A DNA stretch of 54,376 nt from Paenibacillus dakarensis (lineage in GTDB: Bacteria; Bacillota; Bacilli; Paenibacillales; Paenibacillaceae): the NCBI RefSeq assembly GCF_001373415.1, contig NZ_CDSE01000012.1, positions 1 through 54,376 on the forward strand, written 5' to 3'. The position numbers and the translations under genes are program-made. How positions within the stretch are numbered: the stretch's first letter is position 1; every line of letters begins with the position of its first letter. Below the pieces are notes generated by a model. That model had not been told where the DNA came from and did no database searches. It saw only the letters and a list, made by a program, of their open reading frames with translations. Shown here in pieces: positions 33,458 through 43,133 of the stretch.

Positions 33458-34117
33458 ATGAATCAAAATATACTTGTTGTACTGCCCCATCCGGATGATG
33501 AGGCTTTCGGTCTTTCAGGAACTTTGGCAAAGCATGTTCACGAAGGAAATCGTATAACGTATGCATGCTTAACGCTGGGAGAAATGGGGCGCAATATGGG
33601 CATACCCCCATTTGCTACACGGATAACACTGCCATCTATACGAAAGCGGGAGCTGGAGGAGTCCTGCCGGGCAATCGGAATCCAAGATTTAAGAATGCTC
33701 GGATTTCATGATAAAACGGTTGAATTTGAAGATCCGGAAGTGCTGGATGGAGTTATAGACAAGCTGTTAACAGAAATTAAGCCTTCAATTGTGTATACTT
33801 TTTATCCAGGATACAGTGTGCATCCTGACCATGATGCTACCGGAGCTGCTGTAATTCGGACGATTCAGAAAATGCCGGAACAAAAGCGTCCTATCGTTCA
33901 CTGCATTGCCTTCGCCAGAAATTGTGAACAAGCGATCGGGAAACCGGATGTGGCAAATGATGTGACTGATTATATCGAGGCTAAGCTGAATTCCATTAAA
34001 GCACATCGCTCCCAGTTTCAAGCCTCTGAATTACTAGGAGGTAAACAGCTGAGTCCTGAAGAAATAAATAAACGTTTTGCAAGAGAAACGTTTTGGACCT
34101 ATCGCTTCAAATCTTGA
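33458..34117 (+). CDS. bshB2: Bacillithiol biosynthesis deacetylase BshB2
   Basis: 219 residues, LmbE/PIG-L deacetylase fold. The zinc-binding HPDDE sits in VLPHPDDEAFGLSGTL (about 11-15) and the later ligand region in YPGYSVHPDHDATGAAV (about 113-129). It removes acetyl from GlcNAc-malate (with BshB1), or cleaves bacillithiol conjugates, in the cytoplasm. The yojF-bshB2 order is conserved in Bacillus. Ribosome site AGGAGATGAG. Confidence 0.93.
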   Translation: MNQNILVVLPHPDDEAFGLSGTLAKHVHEGNRITYACLTLGEMGRNMGIPPFATRITLPSIRKRELEESCRAIGIQDLRMLGFHDKTVEFEDPEVLDGVIDKLLTEIKPSIVYTFYPGYSVHPDHDATGAAVIRTIQKMPEQKRPIVHCIAFARNCEQAIGKPDVANDVTDYIEAKLNSIKAHRSQFQASELLGGKQLSPEEINKRFARETFWTYRFKS

Positions 34118-34136
34118 GGCTTCCAGTAAGTAAGGT

Positions 34137-34173
34137 AAAAGCTCTGTCGCAAACATGCGAACAGAGCTTTTTG
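34137..34173 (+). terminator. Terminator after bshB2
   Basis: AAAAGCTCTGT / ACAGAGCTTTT with a loop that can pair CGCA/TGCG; 20 bp after the stop. Confidence 0.9.
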
Positions 34174-34293
34174 TTCGTTGATTGGCAGATTCTTGAAAAT
34201 GGATATAATGTGATGGGTGTTTATGGTAATATTAATGGCAAAACGCATTATTCTAGAGGTGGATGTACATATCTAATTTGATAAGGTGTGATT

Positions 34294-35088
34294 ATGGTGC
34301 CTGATGTGTTTTCTGAAATGGATGAAGTCATTACATACATTCATAAGCATATTTTTGATCCGCTTCCGTTATCTGATCTGGCACGGTATGCCGGGTATAG
34401 TCCTTATCACTTTTTACGTTTATTTAAGGAAAGGATCGGACTTCCTCCGCAGTATTATATATCTTCTCTGCGTCTTCAGAAAGCGAAGGAGTTACTGCTG
34501 CATAGCAATCTAACTGTTCGAGATATCGCGCTTGAAGTAGGACAACAGAGTCTGGGAACATTCACAACAAGATTTACAGAACGTGTTGGTATGTCACCCG
34601 CTCAATTCAGAAACTCACCGCCCCATGCTTCACGTTATTTCTCCGAGCTGTATCATTTATCGGAATGGATACCGGAAAATCTGAATGCAGACCCTTCTGG
34701 AAGGATTGAGGGTGAGGTCCAAGCCGCAGAGCATTTTGAAGGAGTAATTCTTATCGGATTATTTCCTAAGCCAATCCCTGAAGGACAACCGTTATACGGA
34801 ACGCTTTTATCCTCATTAGGATATTTTTCGTTCGCTAATGTTAAACCGGGCACGTATTATTTGATGGCCACTTCGATCTCATGGAGTATGCAATCCAAGG
34901 AATTATTATTTCCTGAAAGAACCTTACGGACCCGATCTAGGGATCCAATTATCGTCAAAACGGAGTATGCCGTTCCATTTCAACAGGTTATGCTGTACCC
35001 CCCGCGATTAGCAGATCCACCCATATTGATTTCACTTCCTTTACTTATGGAAAATTTCCTGAATCGAATCTCATCTAAATATTCTTAA
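34294..35088 (+). CDS. AraC-family transcriptional regulator (N-terminal HTH)
   Basis: 264 residues from ATG 34294, preferred over GTG 34288 because the ribosome site AAGGTG fits the ATG. The AraC domain lies at the N-terminus (about 4-105): first helix-turn-helix LSDLARYAGYSPYHFLRLFKERIG, second VRDIALEVGQQSLGTFTTRFTERVGMSPAQFR. The remaining 160 residues are not a sensor domain I recognise; similar Paenibacillus regulators with this layout have no known ligand. No obvious target operon: the next gene is a VOC protein on the same strand 103 bp on. Confidence 0.9.
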   Translation: MVPDVFSEMDEVITYIHKHIFDPLPLSDLARYAGYSPYHFLRLFKERIGLPPQYYISSLRLQKAKELLLHSNLTVRDIALEVGQQSLGTFTTRFTERVGMSPAQFRNSPPHASRYFSELYHLSEWIPENLNADPSGRIEGEVQAAEHFEGVILIGLFPKPIPEGQPLYGTLLSSLGYFSFANVKPGTYYLMATSISWSMQSKELLFPERTLRTRSRDPIIVKTEYAVPFQQVMLYPPRLADPPILISLPLLMENFLNRISSKYS

Positions 35089-35191
35089 ATAGCAATCGAG
35101 AAGAAATGAGCCTTAAAGATAAATGATATATTCAAGTCAGAAAGATGCTTTATTCAATGGGTCCACAAACTAATGATGAGGTGATTGGATT

Positions 35192-35608
35192 ATGGCTTTG
35201 AAAGCGGACAAAATATTTGTGAATTTACCCGTTAAGGATTTAGACAAAACGGTCGGATTTTTTACGAAAATAGGATTTGAGTTCAATCCTCAGTTTACGG
35301 ACGAGAACGCAACCTGCATGGTAATCAGCGATCATATTTTTGTCATGCTGTTAGTTGAGGACTTCTTCAAGAGCTTCACGAATAAAGATATCCCGAATAC
35401 TTCGGATAACTCTGAAGTGATTATCGCTTTATCCGCTGACAGCAGAGAGCAGGTGGATGAGATCGTAAATCTGGCCTTATCTGCAGGGGGCCGCGCAACC
35501 AATGATCCTGTAGATCATGGCTTTATGTATAGTTGGAGTTTTGAAGATATTGATGGCCATCTTTGGGAAGTAATGTATATGGACCCGAGCCATGTGGAAG
35601 GAAGCTAA
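35192..35608 (+). CDS. VOC family protein (glyoxalase/bleomycin-resistance fold)
   Basis: 138 residues. Two beta-alpha-beta-beta-beta units: KIFVNLPVKDLDKTVGFFTKIGFEFNPQF at the front, and SWSFEDIDGHLWEVMYMDPS at the back with the metal-ligand Glu. The first His is absent, so a metal site is uncertain. Relatives often annotated as PhnB- or glyoxalase-like have no proven role. Ribosome site GATGAGGTG. Confidence 0.9.
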   Translation: MALKADKIFVNLPVKDLDKTVGFFTKIGFEFNPQFTDENATCMVISDHIFVMLLVEDFFKSFTNKDIPNTSDNSEVIIALSADSREQVDEIVNLALSAGGRATNDPVDHGFMYSWSFEDIDGHLWEVMYMDPSHVEGS

Positions 35609-35622
35609 TAAAAGCTTGAATA

Positions 35623-35654
35623 GAAAAAACATCGCTCTTGGGCGATGTTTTTCT
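35623..35654. terminator. Bidirectional terminator
   Basis: GAAAAAACATCGC / GCGATGTTTTTC with a 6-nt loop, between the VOC gene and the convergent methyltransferase-like gene. Confidence 0.9.
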
Positions 35655-35681
35655 TGTTGTGCATGAAGGGTGAGAGCGTTA

Positions 35682-36431
35682 TTAGACCGATGGATCGTCC
35701 CACATGATAAAGCCTTCCCCGCATTCCATTTCTGTGAAGCCAAATAAGTGATTTGCTTGGTACTTGACCTGCTTCTTTCCGCCTATCATTAATATATTTC
35801 GTGTATCTATGGAAGCATCTGCAGCGAGTGCAAAAGAACTCACATAGGGAAACACATCATTAATCGTCGTATGAATGGCATTCAGCAATGAGTCGTGGTT
35901 GCTTCTTCCGAAAAGATTCAGAATAATAAATCCCTCCGAATCAAGCCTTTCATAAGCCATTTGAAAAAACTCCCGTGTAACAAGATGATGGGGTGTTCCA
36001 TTCTCATTAAATGCATCAACAATAATGTAATCAAGGTTGTCATCCTGTTCAGCCTCAAGTATTTTCCGTCCATCTCCAATCAAGACATTATTCTGGTCAT
36101 ATCCAAAATACTGACGACTAATCTCGGCAATCGTACTGCTTATTTCCGCTACCGTACAGCGCTTATCCGAGAAATAGGAGGGTATGGTTCCAATCCCGTG
36201 TCCGATGATAAATATATCCTCAAGAGAAGGGTCATTCCACTCCATCAGGTGAATGATCGCCCGCGGATATTCAAAAACGATGCGGGAAGGATCATTTAAA
36301 TCTTGAGCCCCTTGAATCGCCTCATTGGAAAAATGCATAATCCGGAAATTTCCCTTCTCCCCATACAATTCATGGGCATCCATTACAATGATGTCTTGAT
36401 TACTATTGTGGTCTTCGAGCTTTAAATACAA
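35682..36431 (-). CDS. Spermidine-synthase-like protein
   Basis: 249 residues, Rossmann-fold aminopropyl-/methyltransferase of the spermidine synthase superfamily. The nucleotide-binding loop reads IIGHGIGTIPSYF instead of the canonical GGGDGG, followed by VAEISSTIAEISRQYFG and IGDGRKILE (adenine site) and the D-x-F-N of IIVDAFNENGTPHHL where true synthases have the catalytic D-S-(S/T)-D-P. Loss of that Asp-Pro motif suggests a different acceptor or a non-catalytic role. Start at 36431 is a TTG or alternative codon close to the frame beginning. Thirty-six bp downstream of the IF-3 paralogue on the same strand. Confidence 0.8.
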   Translation of the reverse strand: MYLKLEDHNSNQDIIVMDAHELYGEKGNFRIMHFSNEAIQGAQDLNDPSRIVFEYPRAIIHLMEWNDPSLEDIFIIGHGIGTIPSYFSDKRCTVAEISSTIAEISRQYFGYDQNNVLIGDGRKILEAEQDDNLDYIIVDAFNENGTPHHLVTREFFQMAYERLDSEGFIILNLFGRSNHDSLLNAIHTTINDVFPYVSSFALAADASIDTRNILMIGGKKQVKYQANHLFGFTEMECGEGFIMWDDPSV

Positions 36432-36467
36432 TTGGTCTTCTCCTTCATAGAAAGTGGCTTTAGTTGA

Positions 36468-36947
36468 TCACCGAGCTTCAAGTTCAACCATTGCCTGTTT
36501 GCCGCTTACTTGAATACCCGTTTTCTTAACTCCAACCTCTTGTAGATCTTTTAATAAATCTTCCAGAACCGCTTTTGCTTTTGTTCCTTCTTTGCCTTGA
36601 ATTCGTACTACCAGCGATACCGAATGGCCGGAACGGAGCAGCTTTTCTGCCTGATTCTTCTTCGTCTCATAATCATGATCTTCAATATTTGGAGTGAGCC
36701 GAATCTCCTTCAGTTTTGCAGGACGCTCTTTCTTTTGCGCTTGCTGACGTTCTTCTTTAATCGCACTGGATGCAATCAGACGACAGGGAGGAGGGCTGCT
36801 GTATAGAGAAGTACATACAAGGTCGACCTTTAATTTTCTGGCCATCTCGAGCGCTTGTGCTGTAGGCATAATTCCAAGGTCTTCTCCGTTGATCCCTGTG
36901 AGCTCGACCTCGCGTGCCTTAATCTTTTCGTTTTTTATCATGGTCAT
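36468..36947 (-). CDS. Divergent translation initiation factor IF-3 paralogue
   Basis: 159 residues. N-domain NEKIKAREVELTGINGEDLGIMPTAQALEMARKLKVDLV, an altered linker (CTSLYSSPPPCRLIASSAIK in place of the canonical PPVCR-I-M-D-Y-G-K segment), and an IF-3 C-domain (KEIRLTPNIEDHDYETKKNQAEKLL ... GHSVSLVVRIQGKE). It is shorter than housekeeping InfC (170-180) and is not next to rpmI-rplT, so it is probably a second, specialised copy. It is head-to-head with a YebC-family gene (37181), sharing a 233-bp promoter region. Confidence 0.9.
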   Translation of the reverse strand: MTMIKNEKIKAREVELTGINGEDLGIMPTAQALEMARKLKVDLVCTSLYSSPPPCRLIASSAIKEERQQAQKKERPAKLKEIRLTPNIEDHDYETKKNQAEKLLRSGHSVSLVVRIQGKEGTKAKAVLEDLLKDLQEVGVKKTGIQVSGKQAMVELEAR

Positions 36948-37180
36948 TCATGCCTCTCAATCCTAAATTGTATATTTATCATACCTTTAGGGACTATCTA
37001 TATCAATAATATCGTACTTGCTCATTTGTTCTTTGTGATCTTATCTCGTTGTTGGAACCTCAAATGTTGTTTATAATATAAATTCAGAAAAGGGTATAAG
37101 CTTCTGTGAATGCAGTTTTTTCAATGCAGAAGAAGATGCTATAATAGGAAAGTAAAATTTATAAAGAAAGCGGGAACATC

Positions 37181-37900
37181 ATGGGTCGTAAATGGAATAA
37201 TATTAAAGAAAAGAAAGCTTCAAAGGATGCAAATACAAGTCGTATTTATGCTAAGTTTGGAGTCGAAATTTATGTAGCCGCCAAAAAAGGCGAACCTGAT
37301 CCCGAGTCCAACCGGGCCTTGAAGGTGGTTCTTGAACGGGCTAAAACGTATAATGTACCAAAAGCGATTATTGACCGTGCGTTAGATAAAGCCAAGGGCA
37401 GCGCGGAAGAAACATATACTGAACTCCGATATGAGGGCTTTGGACCGAACGGTGCTATGGTGATTGTAGATACGCTGACGAATAACGTAAACCGTACGGC
37501 TTCTGATGTACGATCTGCCTTTAACAAAAATGGCGGTAATATGGGTGTAAGCGGATCGGTTGCATATATGTTTGATTCAACTGCCGTTATTGGTGTTCAA
37601 GGCAAAACGCTGGATGAAGTATTTGAATTGCTAATGGAAGCTGACGTTGAAGTGCGGGACATTATGGAAGAAGATGATTCCGTTATTGTATATGCAGAGC
37701 CTGATCAATTCCACGAGGTTCAGGAAGCTTTCAGAAATGCGGGTATTACAGACTTTACCGTTGCTGAATTAACGATGCTTCCACAAAATTATGTTGAGCT
37801 TCCTGAGGATGCTGCGGCACAGTTTGATAAACTGATCGATGCTCTCGAAGATCTGGAAGATGTACAGCAGGTATTTCATAATGTAGATTCTGACGAGTAA
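37181..37900 (+). CDS. YebC/TACO1-family protein (YeeI-type, YebC2)
   Basis: 239 residues. Family opening [26 protein letters not shown] (shorter than the GHSKW-type opening of YebC1), then [29 protein letters not shown] and [29 protein letters not shown], typical of the whole family. The variant N-terminus places it with B. subtilis YeeI. Family members were first called regulators; recent work assigns them a role in rescuing ribosomes that stall on proline-rich stretches. Head-to-head with the IF-3 paralogue. A bidirectional terminator separates it from the downstream P450 gene. Confidence 0.93.
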   Translation: MGRKWNNIKEKKASKDANTSRIYAKFGVEIYVAAKKGEPDPESNRALKVVLERAKTYNVPKAIIDRALDKAKGSAEETYTELRYEGFGPNGAMVIVDTLTNNVNRTASDVRSAFNKNGGNMGVSGSVAYMFDSTAVIGVQGKTLDEVFELLMEADVEVRDIMEEDDSVIVYAEPDQFHEVQEAFRNAGITDFTVAELTMLPQNYVELPEDAAAQFDKLIDALEDLEDVQQVFHNVDSDE

Positions 37901-37941
37901 GTGACAAATGAATGCCGCTAGGCATAGAAAAAATAGAACAT

Positions 37942-37980
37942 AATAAAAGCCGCACTCCTTTGCAGAGTGCGGCTTTTATT
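37942..37980. terminator. Bidirectional terminator
   Basis: A perfect 16-bp stem AATAAAAGCCGCACTC / GAGTGCGGCTTTTATT with a 7-nt loop, between the YebC-family gene and the convergent P450 gene. Confidence 0.93.
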
Positions 37981-38005
37981 CGTTTTAGCCTGTTCATACT
38001 TAGAG

Positions 38006-39211
38006 TTAGCCGTTCTGTTTACGGAGCGAAAGAGGGAGCTCCCTAACACCGCGTACTAACATCCCGGGTCTCCATTCAAGTTCTTGAACATCATCTCGTA
38101 ACTGGAAATCTGGAAAACGCCTTAATAAAGTGTTTATGGCAATTTCACCTTCAAGTCGGGCGAGAGGGGCTCCCAAGCATAAATGAATTCCTTTGCCAAA
38201 GGCAAGATGCTGGCTTTTTTCACGTTCAATATTAAATATCTCAGGATCGTCAAACTGATTCGGGTCACGGTTGGCTGAGTTGAGGGAAACAATAACCATT
38301 TCACCCCGATTAATCTGACGGCCTTTAAATTCGAAATTTTCACTTGCCCAGCGTGAGGTACTGAACTCAACAGGTCCGTTATAACGCAGCATTTCCTCAA
38401 TAGCTCCATGGATGAGTTCAGGCTGTTCTTGTAGTAATTTGCGCTGTTCTGGCTGTTCAAGCAGGGACAATACGCCATTACCGATTAAATTTACAGTCGT
38501 TTCATGACCGGCGATGATCATCAGAGTGACAACGCCGTATAATTCCTGTTCTGACAGACGGTCACCCTGGTCTTCTGAAATAAGCAGCTGACTGATCAAG
38601 TCATTGCCTGGTTTTTCACGGACTTTTGCGAACCAATCACCAAGATATTGAACGAATTCATTCATATGCTGTACAACCGTTTCATCATTATTTGGATTTT
38701 GATTGGATGCCCCGATGATGGAATTGGACCAGGTTCTGAATTTATCACGGTCTTCCAGAGGAACGCCGAGCATCTCACTAATGACTATAATCGGAAGGAG
38801 GAAAGCGTAGTCATCAATAAGATTCATGCTATCCTGTGGCGACACCGCATCAAGAAGATCATCGGCGATGCTCTGGACATGATCCCTCATTCCAGCTATG
38901 AATTGAGGGGTAAAGCTCTTTTGCATAAGGCCACGGAGCCGTTTATGATCCGGTGGGTCAGAGAATAACATATTTCTTGTAAACACACTCGTGTGCTCTT
39001 CACCATATATCTTGGTTATATCCTTGATAAACCGAGGCTCCTTTAAAACTGCGACAGCATCCTCATAACTGCTGACTAGCCAGCCGATGCTGCCATCAGG
39101 GAACCTTAGCTTAAGCACGGGATTATTCTTTCGCAAGTTTTCATAAACAGGGTAAGGGTTAGCTGTGAACTCCTTGGTGAAAAGGTTGTTTACAACATCA
39201 TTTGTATTCAT
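38006..39211 (-). CDS. Cytochrome P450 (bacterial class I, CYP107-like)
   Basis: 401 residues. I-helix oxygen-binding motif AGHETT (about 236), E-x-x-R as EEMLR (about 275), and the heme loop FGKGIHLCLGAPLARLEGE with the Cys ligand at about 349. The overall profile is that of soluble secondary-metabolite or steroid hydroxylases of the CYP107 type (YjiB-like). No ferredoxin partner or biosynthetic cluster is adjacent, so the substrate is unknown. Single gene with its own promoter region. Confidence 0.94.
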   Translation of the reverse strand: MNTNDVVNNLFTKEFTANPYPVYENLRKNNPVLKLRFPDGSIGWLVSSYEDAVAVLKEPRFIKDITKIYGEEHTSVFTRNMLFSDPPDHKRLRGLMQKSFTPQFIAGMRDHVQSIADDLLDAVSPQDSMNLIDDYAFLLPIIVISEMLGVPLEDRDKFRTWSNSIIGASNQNPNNDETVVQHMNEFVQYLGDWFAKVREKPGNDLISQLLISEDQGDRLSEQELYGVVTLMIIAGHETTVNLIGNGVLSLLEQPEQRKLLQEQPELIHGAIEEMLRYNGPVEFSTSRWASENFEFKGRQINRGEMVIVSLNSANRDPNQFDDPEIFNIEREKSQHLAFGKGIHLCLGAPLARLEGEIAINTLLRRFPDFQLRDDVQELEWRPGMLVRGVRELPLSLRKQNG

Positions 39212-39457
39212 GCTATATTCCCCTCTCGTTACATAATACTGACATTATATGGCATTCCTACTGCTGAAAACAGGTTTTAAAGTATGAATTTATCTAATCT
39301 AAGACTAAGTACTAGGGGCTAGTTATTGTTATGAAAAAATCGAAAGTTAGACATGATCTGATATTTATATATCAAATAGAGAAACTATTTCCAATGTTTA
39401 GCGTTTAATACTATGACGAATTGGAAAATTTAAACTAGAGTTAGAAGGAGTCTACGA

Positions 39458-41629
39458 ATGAAACTGAAGAAGTTATCGATTGTAACAGTGCTGGCATTAT
39501 CTCAAGTGGCAGCAGGGATACCTGCCTCAGCAGAAGCGGCTAACAAGGGGTTACAGCAAGGTAAAGTTGCTCAAGAGGCGCGGAATACGGCTCCTTCAGC
39601 AGGAGAAGTTAATTTAAATCAGAAAATCCCTCCATCAACCGACGTAATCCAGGAGCCAGAAGAAACGGATTCTATGGAAACTGAGGGTACGCAAGATGTG
39701 CCAACCGTTCCACCAGTGACAGAGATTCCGTCAAACGAGGGTGAAGCAGAACCTGAGAAGCCGGTAAATCTGAATGAACTCATTCTTTATTTTAATAGTA
39801 CTAAGATGGAACACGGAGGCAAGGTCTACAATTCTCCCCAGCCCATGCAGGTAAAGAAGGGCGTTTCCTATGTACCTATTCGAGCGCTGGTAGATCGTGT
39901 CGGTTTTAAAGTTACCTATGATAAGAAAACCAAAGAGACGGTTATTATAAAAGGAAAAAATGAGCTTCGGTTCAAAACAGACAGCAACAGCTACACGGTA
40001 AATGGTGTGAAGAAGGCAATGAAAGGCACTTCATATCAGACAAAGAACACCTTCATGGTTCCTTTAACAGCCATTACACAAGCTCTGAATATTCCCTATA
40101 AAGCAGATAACGTGGGCAAGCGGGTTATCATGAGCTTGGAAACCAAGCCGGTGGCTAAGTTTACGATCGAACAGAAAGAGGTATTGGCAGGTGAAACGTT
40201 CGTTACATATAAGACGGAAACGGAATCCCCTCTGAACCTTCCAATTGTAGATGAACGCTGGGAAGGTAAACAAGATATTTTTGACACACCGGGTGATTAC
40301 ATAGTCAGTTATTCCGTACAGGATGCAGCCGGTAACTGGAGTGATCCATATACGCAGACAATAACGGTGACCAAGCCTAACGAGCCGCCGGTTGCTTCCT
40401 TTACAACAGACAAGGCCGAATATAAAATGGGTGAGCTTATAACGATTACCGATGAAAGCTATGACGATGACACAATCATGAACCATCAATGGGAGAATAA
40501 AGCATACGCCTTCTTTACCCCAGGGCCCAAGACGATCAAGCTTACGGTTACCGATAATAAAGGACTCACTTCAACTTTCGAGACGATGATCAATATTACG
40601 AATGAAACCCTCTATAATGAAAATGATTTTAACATGCTCTTTATTCCTGAGGGAGAGAAGTTTATTTTCGATAGTGGATCAGTTCCTTCGAGACCGAAAA
40701 TAAGCTATATGTTCCAGGATGAAGCGAGTACACTCATTCGAAGCAATAGTCCTGAAACAGTTAATAGTGAGGGAATAGTATATCGTGAAACCGCGGCAGG
40801 CGATATACGCTTTATGATTCATCATGTTAACAATCTGGCGAAGAATGTGAAGATGTATGTAGTAGCAACGAATTTGAATGATACCGATGCGGAGTTAAGA
40901 ACGGATTATCTTGGGTTTGCAGGACCAACTTATATCGCTACAGCTGCCGGTAAAAAGTCCGTTTTGAACTACTTCCAGTCCATGCAGGATGGCTCCAAGC
41001 AGTCAACAATAACGATTAAGCCGAATGAGCGAAAGCTGGTTATGCTGGAGCTTAGCAAGACCCGAATGAAAACAGGAGATGTCATCTCACTCTTTTCGGA
41101 TGTTTACAGTGATGCTCCGCTTCAGTTCGATGTGATTATGATTGATGAAAAATCAGATCCGCTAACCGTTCTGGATCAACTGCCAATTCTGGATCGAGAC
41201 GGTGTACACAACCGGGGCACTTATCCGAATTCTACACGTGTTATCCGCTATATGGAATTAGTGGGGAGTGAAGCGCAGCGCCTGACTCTGGGTGATAACC
41301 TGGATGATCCGAACCTTCAGGGAATGGATCCTATGTACGGTGAAGTGGCATTCAATACAGGTAATTTCGGTGTATTATATAAAATCACACTGGATCGAGT
41401 TGCACCGAATACATTAGTTTCATTCAATCCTAGAGGCGGGAAGTACTCCGGTTACGCGATGGTAAATGGCTCGATTACAGCAATCTATTCTGCTGGTCAG
41501 GTCAAACCGGATGAACAAGCAGTCTTATACCGTACTGGTGAATATGAGCAAAAAGTTGAAATATTATTAACCGCAGCCCCTGGCAGTAACCTTCCTGTCA
41601 ACCTCTTATTTACTCCATTGCCGAAATAG
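39458..41629 (+). CDS. Secreted stalk-domain and PKD-like domain protein
   Basis: 723 residues: signal peptide (1-28, PASAEAA), a Pro/Glu/Thr-rich linker (about 30-105), a copper-amine-oxidase-N-like stalk domain (about 108-225; VKKGVSYVPIRALVDRVGF), two PKD/Ig-like units (about 230-310 and 312-390; the second with ASFTTDKAEYKMGELITITDES and TIKLTVTDNKG), and a C-terminal domain of about 330 residues of unknown type. No catalytic motif and no anchor. A surface-exposed or secreted protein; ribosome site AGAAGGAG. Confidence 0.88.
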   Translation: MKLKKLSIVTVLALSQVAAGIPASAEAANKGLQQGKVAQEARNTAPSAGEVNLNQKIPPSTDVIQEPEETDSMETEGTQDVPTVPPVTEIPSNEGEAEPEKPVNLNELILYFNSTKMEHGGKVYNSPQPMQVKKGVSYVPIRALVDRVGFKVTYDKKTKETVIIKGKNELRFKTDSNSYTVNGVKKAMKGTSYQTKNTFMVPLTAITQALNIPYKADNVGKRVIMSLETKPVAKFTIEQKEVLAGETFVTYKTETESPLNLPIVDERWEGKQDIFDTPGDYIVSYSVQDAAGNWSDPYTQTITVTKPNEPPVASFTTDKAEYKMGELITITDESYDDDTIMNHQWENKAYAFFTPGPKTIKLTVTDNKGLTSTFETMINITNETLYNENDFNMLFIPEGEKFIFDSGSVPSRPKISYMFQDEASTLIRSNSPETVNSEGIVYRETAAGDIRFMIHHVNNLAKNVKMYVVATNLNDTDAELRTDYLGFAGPTYIATAAGKKSVLNYFQSMQDGSKQSTITIKPNERKLVMLELSKTRMKTGDVISLFSDVYSDAPLQFDVIMIDEKSDPLTVLDQLPILDRDGVHNRGTYPNSTRVIRYMELVGSEAQRLTLGDNLDDPNLQGMDPMYGEVAFNTGNFGVLYKITLDRVAPNTLVSFNPRGGKYSGYAMVNGSITAIYSAGQVKPDEQAVLYRTGEYEQKVEILLTAAPGSNLPVNLLFTPLPK

Positions 41630-41659
41630 AGACGGGGGAGAGGTAAGGACAGGCATAAG

Positions 41660-41706
41660 CCGCACAAGAACGGAGAGTGATCTCTGTTCTTGTGCGGTAT
41701 TTTTTT
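41660..41706 (+). terminator. Terminator of the stalk/PKD protein gene
   Basis: CCGCACAAGAACGGAGA / TCTCTGTTCTTGTGCGG, a near-perfect 17-bp stem followed by TATTTTTTT. Confidence 0.9.
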
Positions 41707-41862
41707 ATTTACTTACCCTGTTCTCTGTGGAGAGGTCCCCCATACAGAATTTCAACTGCTCTTCTAATGTTATTGTACTATATTAAGTTACTGCCGATTC
41801 ATGACTTACATATTTGGAGATGAATGGAGAGTGTAATATTTAAGAAAATTCGTTAGACTATG

Positions 41863-41876
41863 AGGACATATGTCCT
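41863..41876. promoter_or_regulatory. Palindromic operator candidate
   Basis: A perfect 14-bp palindrome AGGACATATGTCCT, 62 bp upstream of the first ydcZ-like gene, in an operon that also encodes a Crp/Fnr-type regulator. Position and symmetry suit a dimeric regulator, so autoregulation is the obvious hypothesis. No experimental or consensus match is claimed. Confidence 0.5.
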
Positions 41877-41938
41877 ATCCTAACCGAGTGGTCATGTTTT
41901 TTAATAATAATCAAAATAGTGTATGAGGAGTTAAGACA

Positions 41939-42364
41939 GTGAGAGGAATTATTTTCGCATTTTTAGGAGGGGCTTGCATAACACTTCAAGGTGTTGCTAA
42001 CGCCCGAATAAGTCAGGACATCGGTACTTGGCAGGCTGCTGCGATTACCCAGTTAACTGGATTTGTAATGGCATTTATAATCATGTTGTTTCTCAAACAA
42101 GGAAATTGGAAGGGATTTAAACAGGTCAAACCGCTATATTTGTCCGGAGGTGCCTTAGCCGCCATTATCATATTCAGCGAGGTTACCGCTATTCAGAAAA
42201 TTGGTGTTACATTTACGATTGCTGCCCTGCTTATTGCCCAGTTGTTTCTAACCTTTATTATTGATATCAACGGTTGGTTTGGTGTCGTAAAGAAGAAAAT
42301 GAGACTTCCACAGTTCATTGGCATCGGGATGATGATTGCAGGAGTAATCATTCTTAAACTGTAA
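41939..42364 (+). CDS. YdcZ-type DMT-superfamily half transporter, copy 1
   Basis: 141 residues from GTG (ribosome site GAGGAG). Four or five membrane helices; family motif FAFLGGACITLQGVANARISQDIGTWQAA at the N-terminus and MRLPQFIGIGMMIAGVIIL at the end. YdcZ (DUF606) proteins are small multidrug-resistance-like half transporters that commonly occur as a pair. The partner is at 43134; a Crp/Fnr regulator lies between the two, all on one strand with 11 and 32 bp gaps. Confidence 0.9.
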   Translation: MRGIIFAFLGGACITLQGVANARISQDIGTWQAAAITQLTGFVMAFIIMLFLKQGNWKGFKQVKPLYLSGGALAAIIIFSEVTAIQKIGVTFTIAALLIAQLFLTFIIDINGWFGVVKKKMRLPQFIGIGMMIAGVIILKL

Positions 42365-42375
42365 TAGAAGAAGTT

Positions 42376-43101
42376 ATGGAGGCGGATAACATCGTGAATG
42401 AGGATTTAGATCGTAAGCGGCTAGAGCTTTATATGAAGGACTACAAATTGGAAACTATTTTTAACGAGGAACTTCTGCCGCATCTGTCTTTATACTCGTT
42501 TAATCAAGGGGAGTTTATTTGTACGCAAGGAGAACCTTCCAGCATGATGTATATTCTTGTTAAAGGGAAGGTGAAGATTTTTACTACCTCAGCGGAAGGG
42601 AAAGCACTTATTCTATCCTTTATGAAGCCACTTGAAGTAATCGGGGATATCGAATACTTGCAAGGTTTGGACATGATTAATACGGTTGAGGCTGTTTCTC
42701 CAGTCAAGATGATCGGTGTTCATCACCGCTGGCTGAATAAGTATGGAAAAGATCATGCGCCTTTGCTGCAATTTTTACTGGATATTGTATCAAAAAAAAT
42801 CTATATGAAATCCAATTTCTTAAGCTTTAATCTTATGCATCCGGTAGAAGTGCGTCTGGCAAGTTATTTGATGTCTGTTTCTTATGATGAGTCTGATGCA
42901 ATCATCAAAGGTGAGTTCAGTACTCTCAGCCTGGTAGATGCAGCGAACCTCATCGGGACCAGTTATAGACATTTAAACAGGGTCATTCGCAAGTTCTGTC
43001 AGGAGGGCCTTTTAGAGCGTAAAAGAGGATTTATTCAGATAAAGGACAGAGAAGGATTAAGTATAAAGGCAGAACATAATATTTATGAACAGTCACTGTA
43101 A
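42376..43101 (+). CDS. Crp/Fnr-family transcriptional regulator
   Basis: 241 residues. Cyclic-nucleotide-binding-like beta barrel (about 25-140; YSFNQGEFICTQGEPSSMMYILVKGKVKIF), dimer helix, and a winged helix with recognition segment LVDAANLIGTSYRHLNRVIRKF (about 185-207). No Cys cluster, so not an Fe-S Fnr. A later GTG at 42394, behind a better ribosome site (GGAGG), is an alternative start. It is sandwiched between the two ydcZ genes and probably controls them. Confidence 0.92.
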   Translation: MEADNIVNEDLDRKRLELYMKDYKLETIFNEELLPHLSLYSFNQGEFICTQGEPSSMMYILVKGKVKIFTTSAEGKALILSFMKPLEVIGDIEYLQGLDMINTVEAVSPVKMIGVHHRWLNKYGKDHAPLLQFLLDIVSKKIYMKSNFLSFNLMHPVEVRLASYLMSVSYDESDAIIKGEFSTLSLVDAANLIGTSYRHLNRVIRKFCQEGLLERKRGFIQIKDREGLSIKAEHNIYEQSL

Positions 43102-43133
43102 GGAAATAAAATGATCAACTAGGAGTGCATTTC

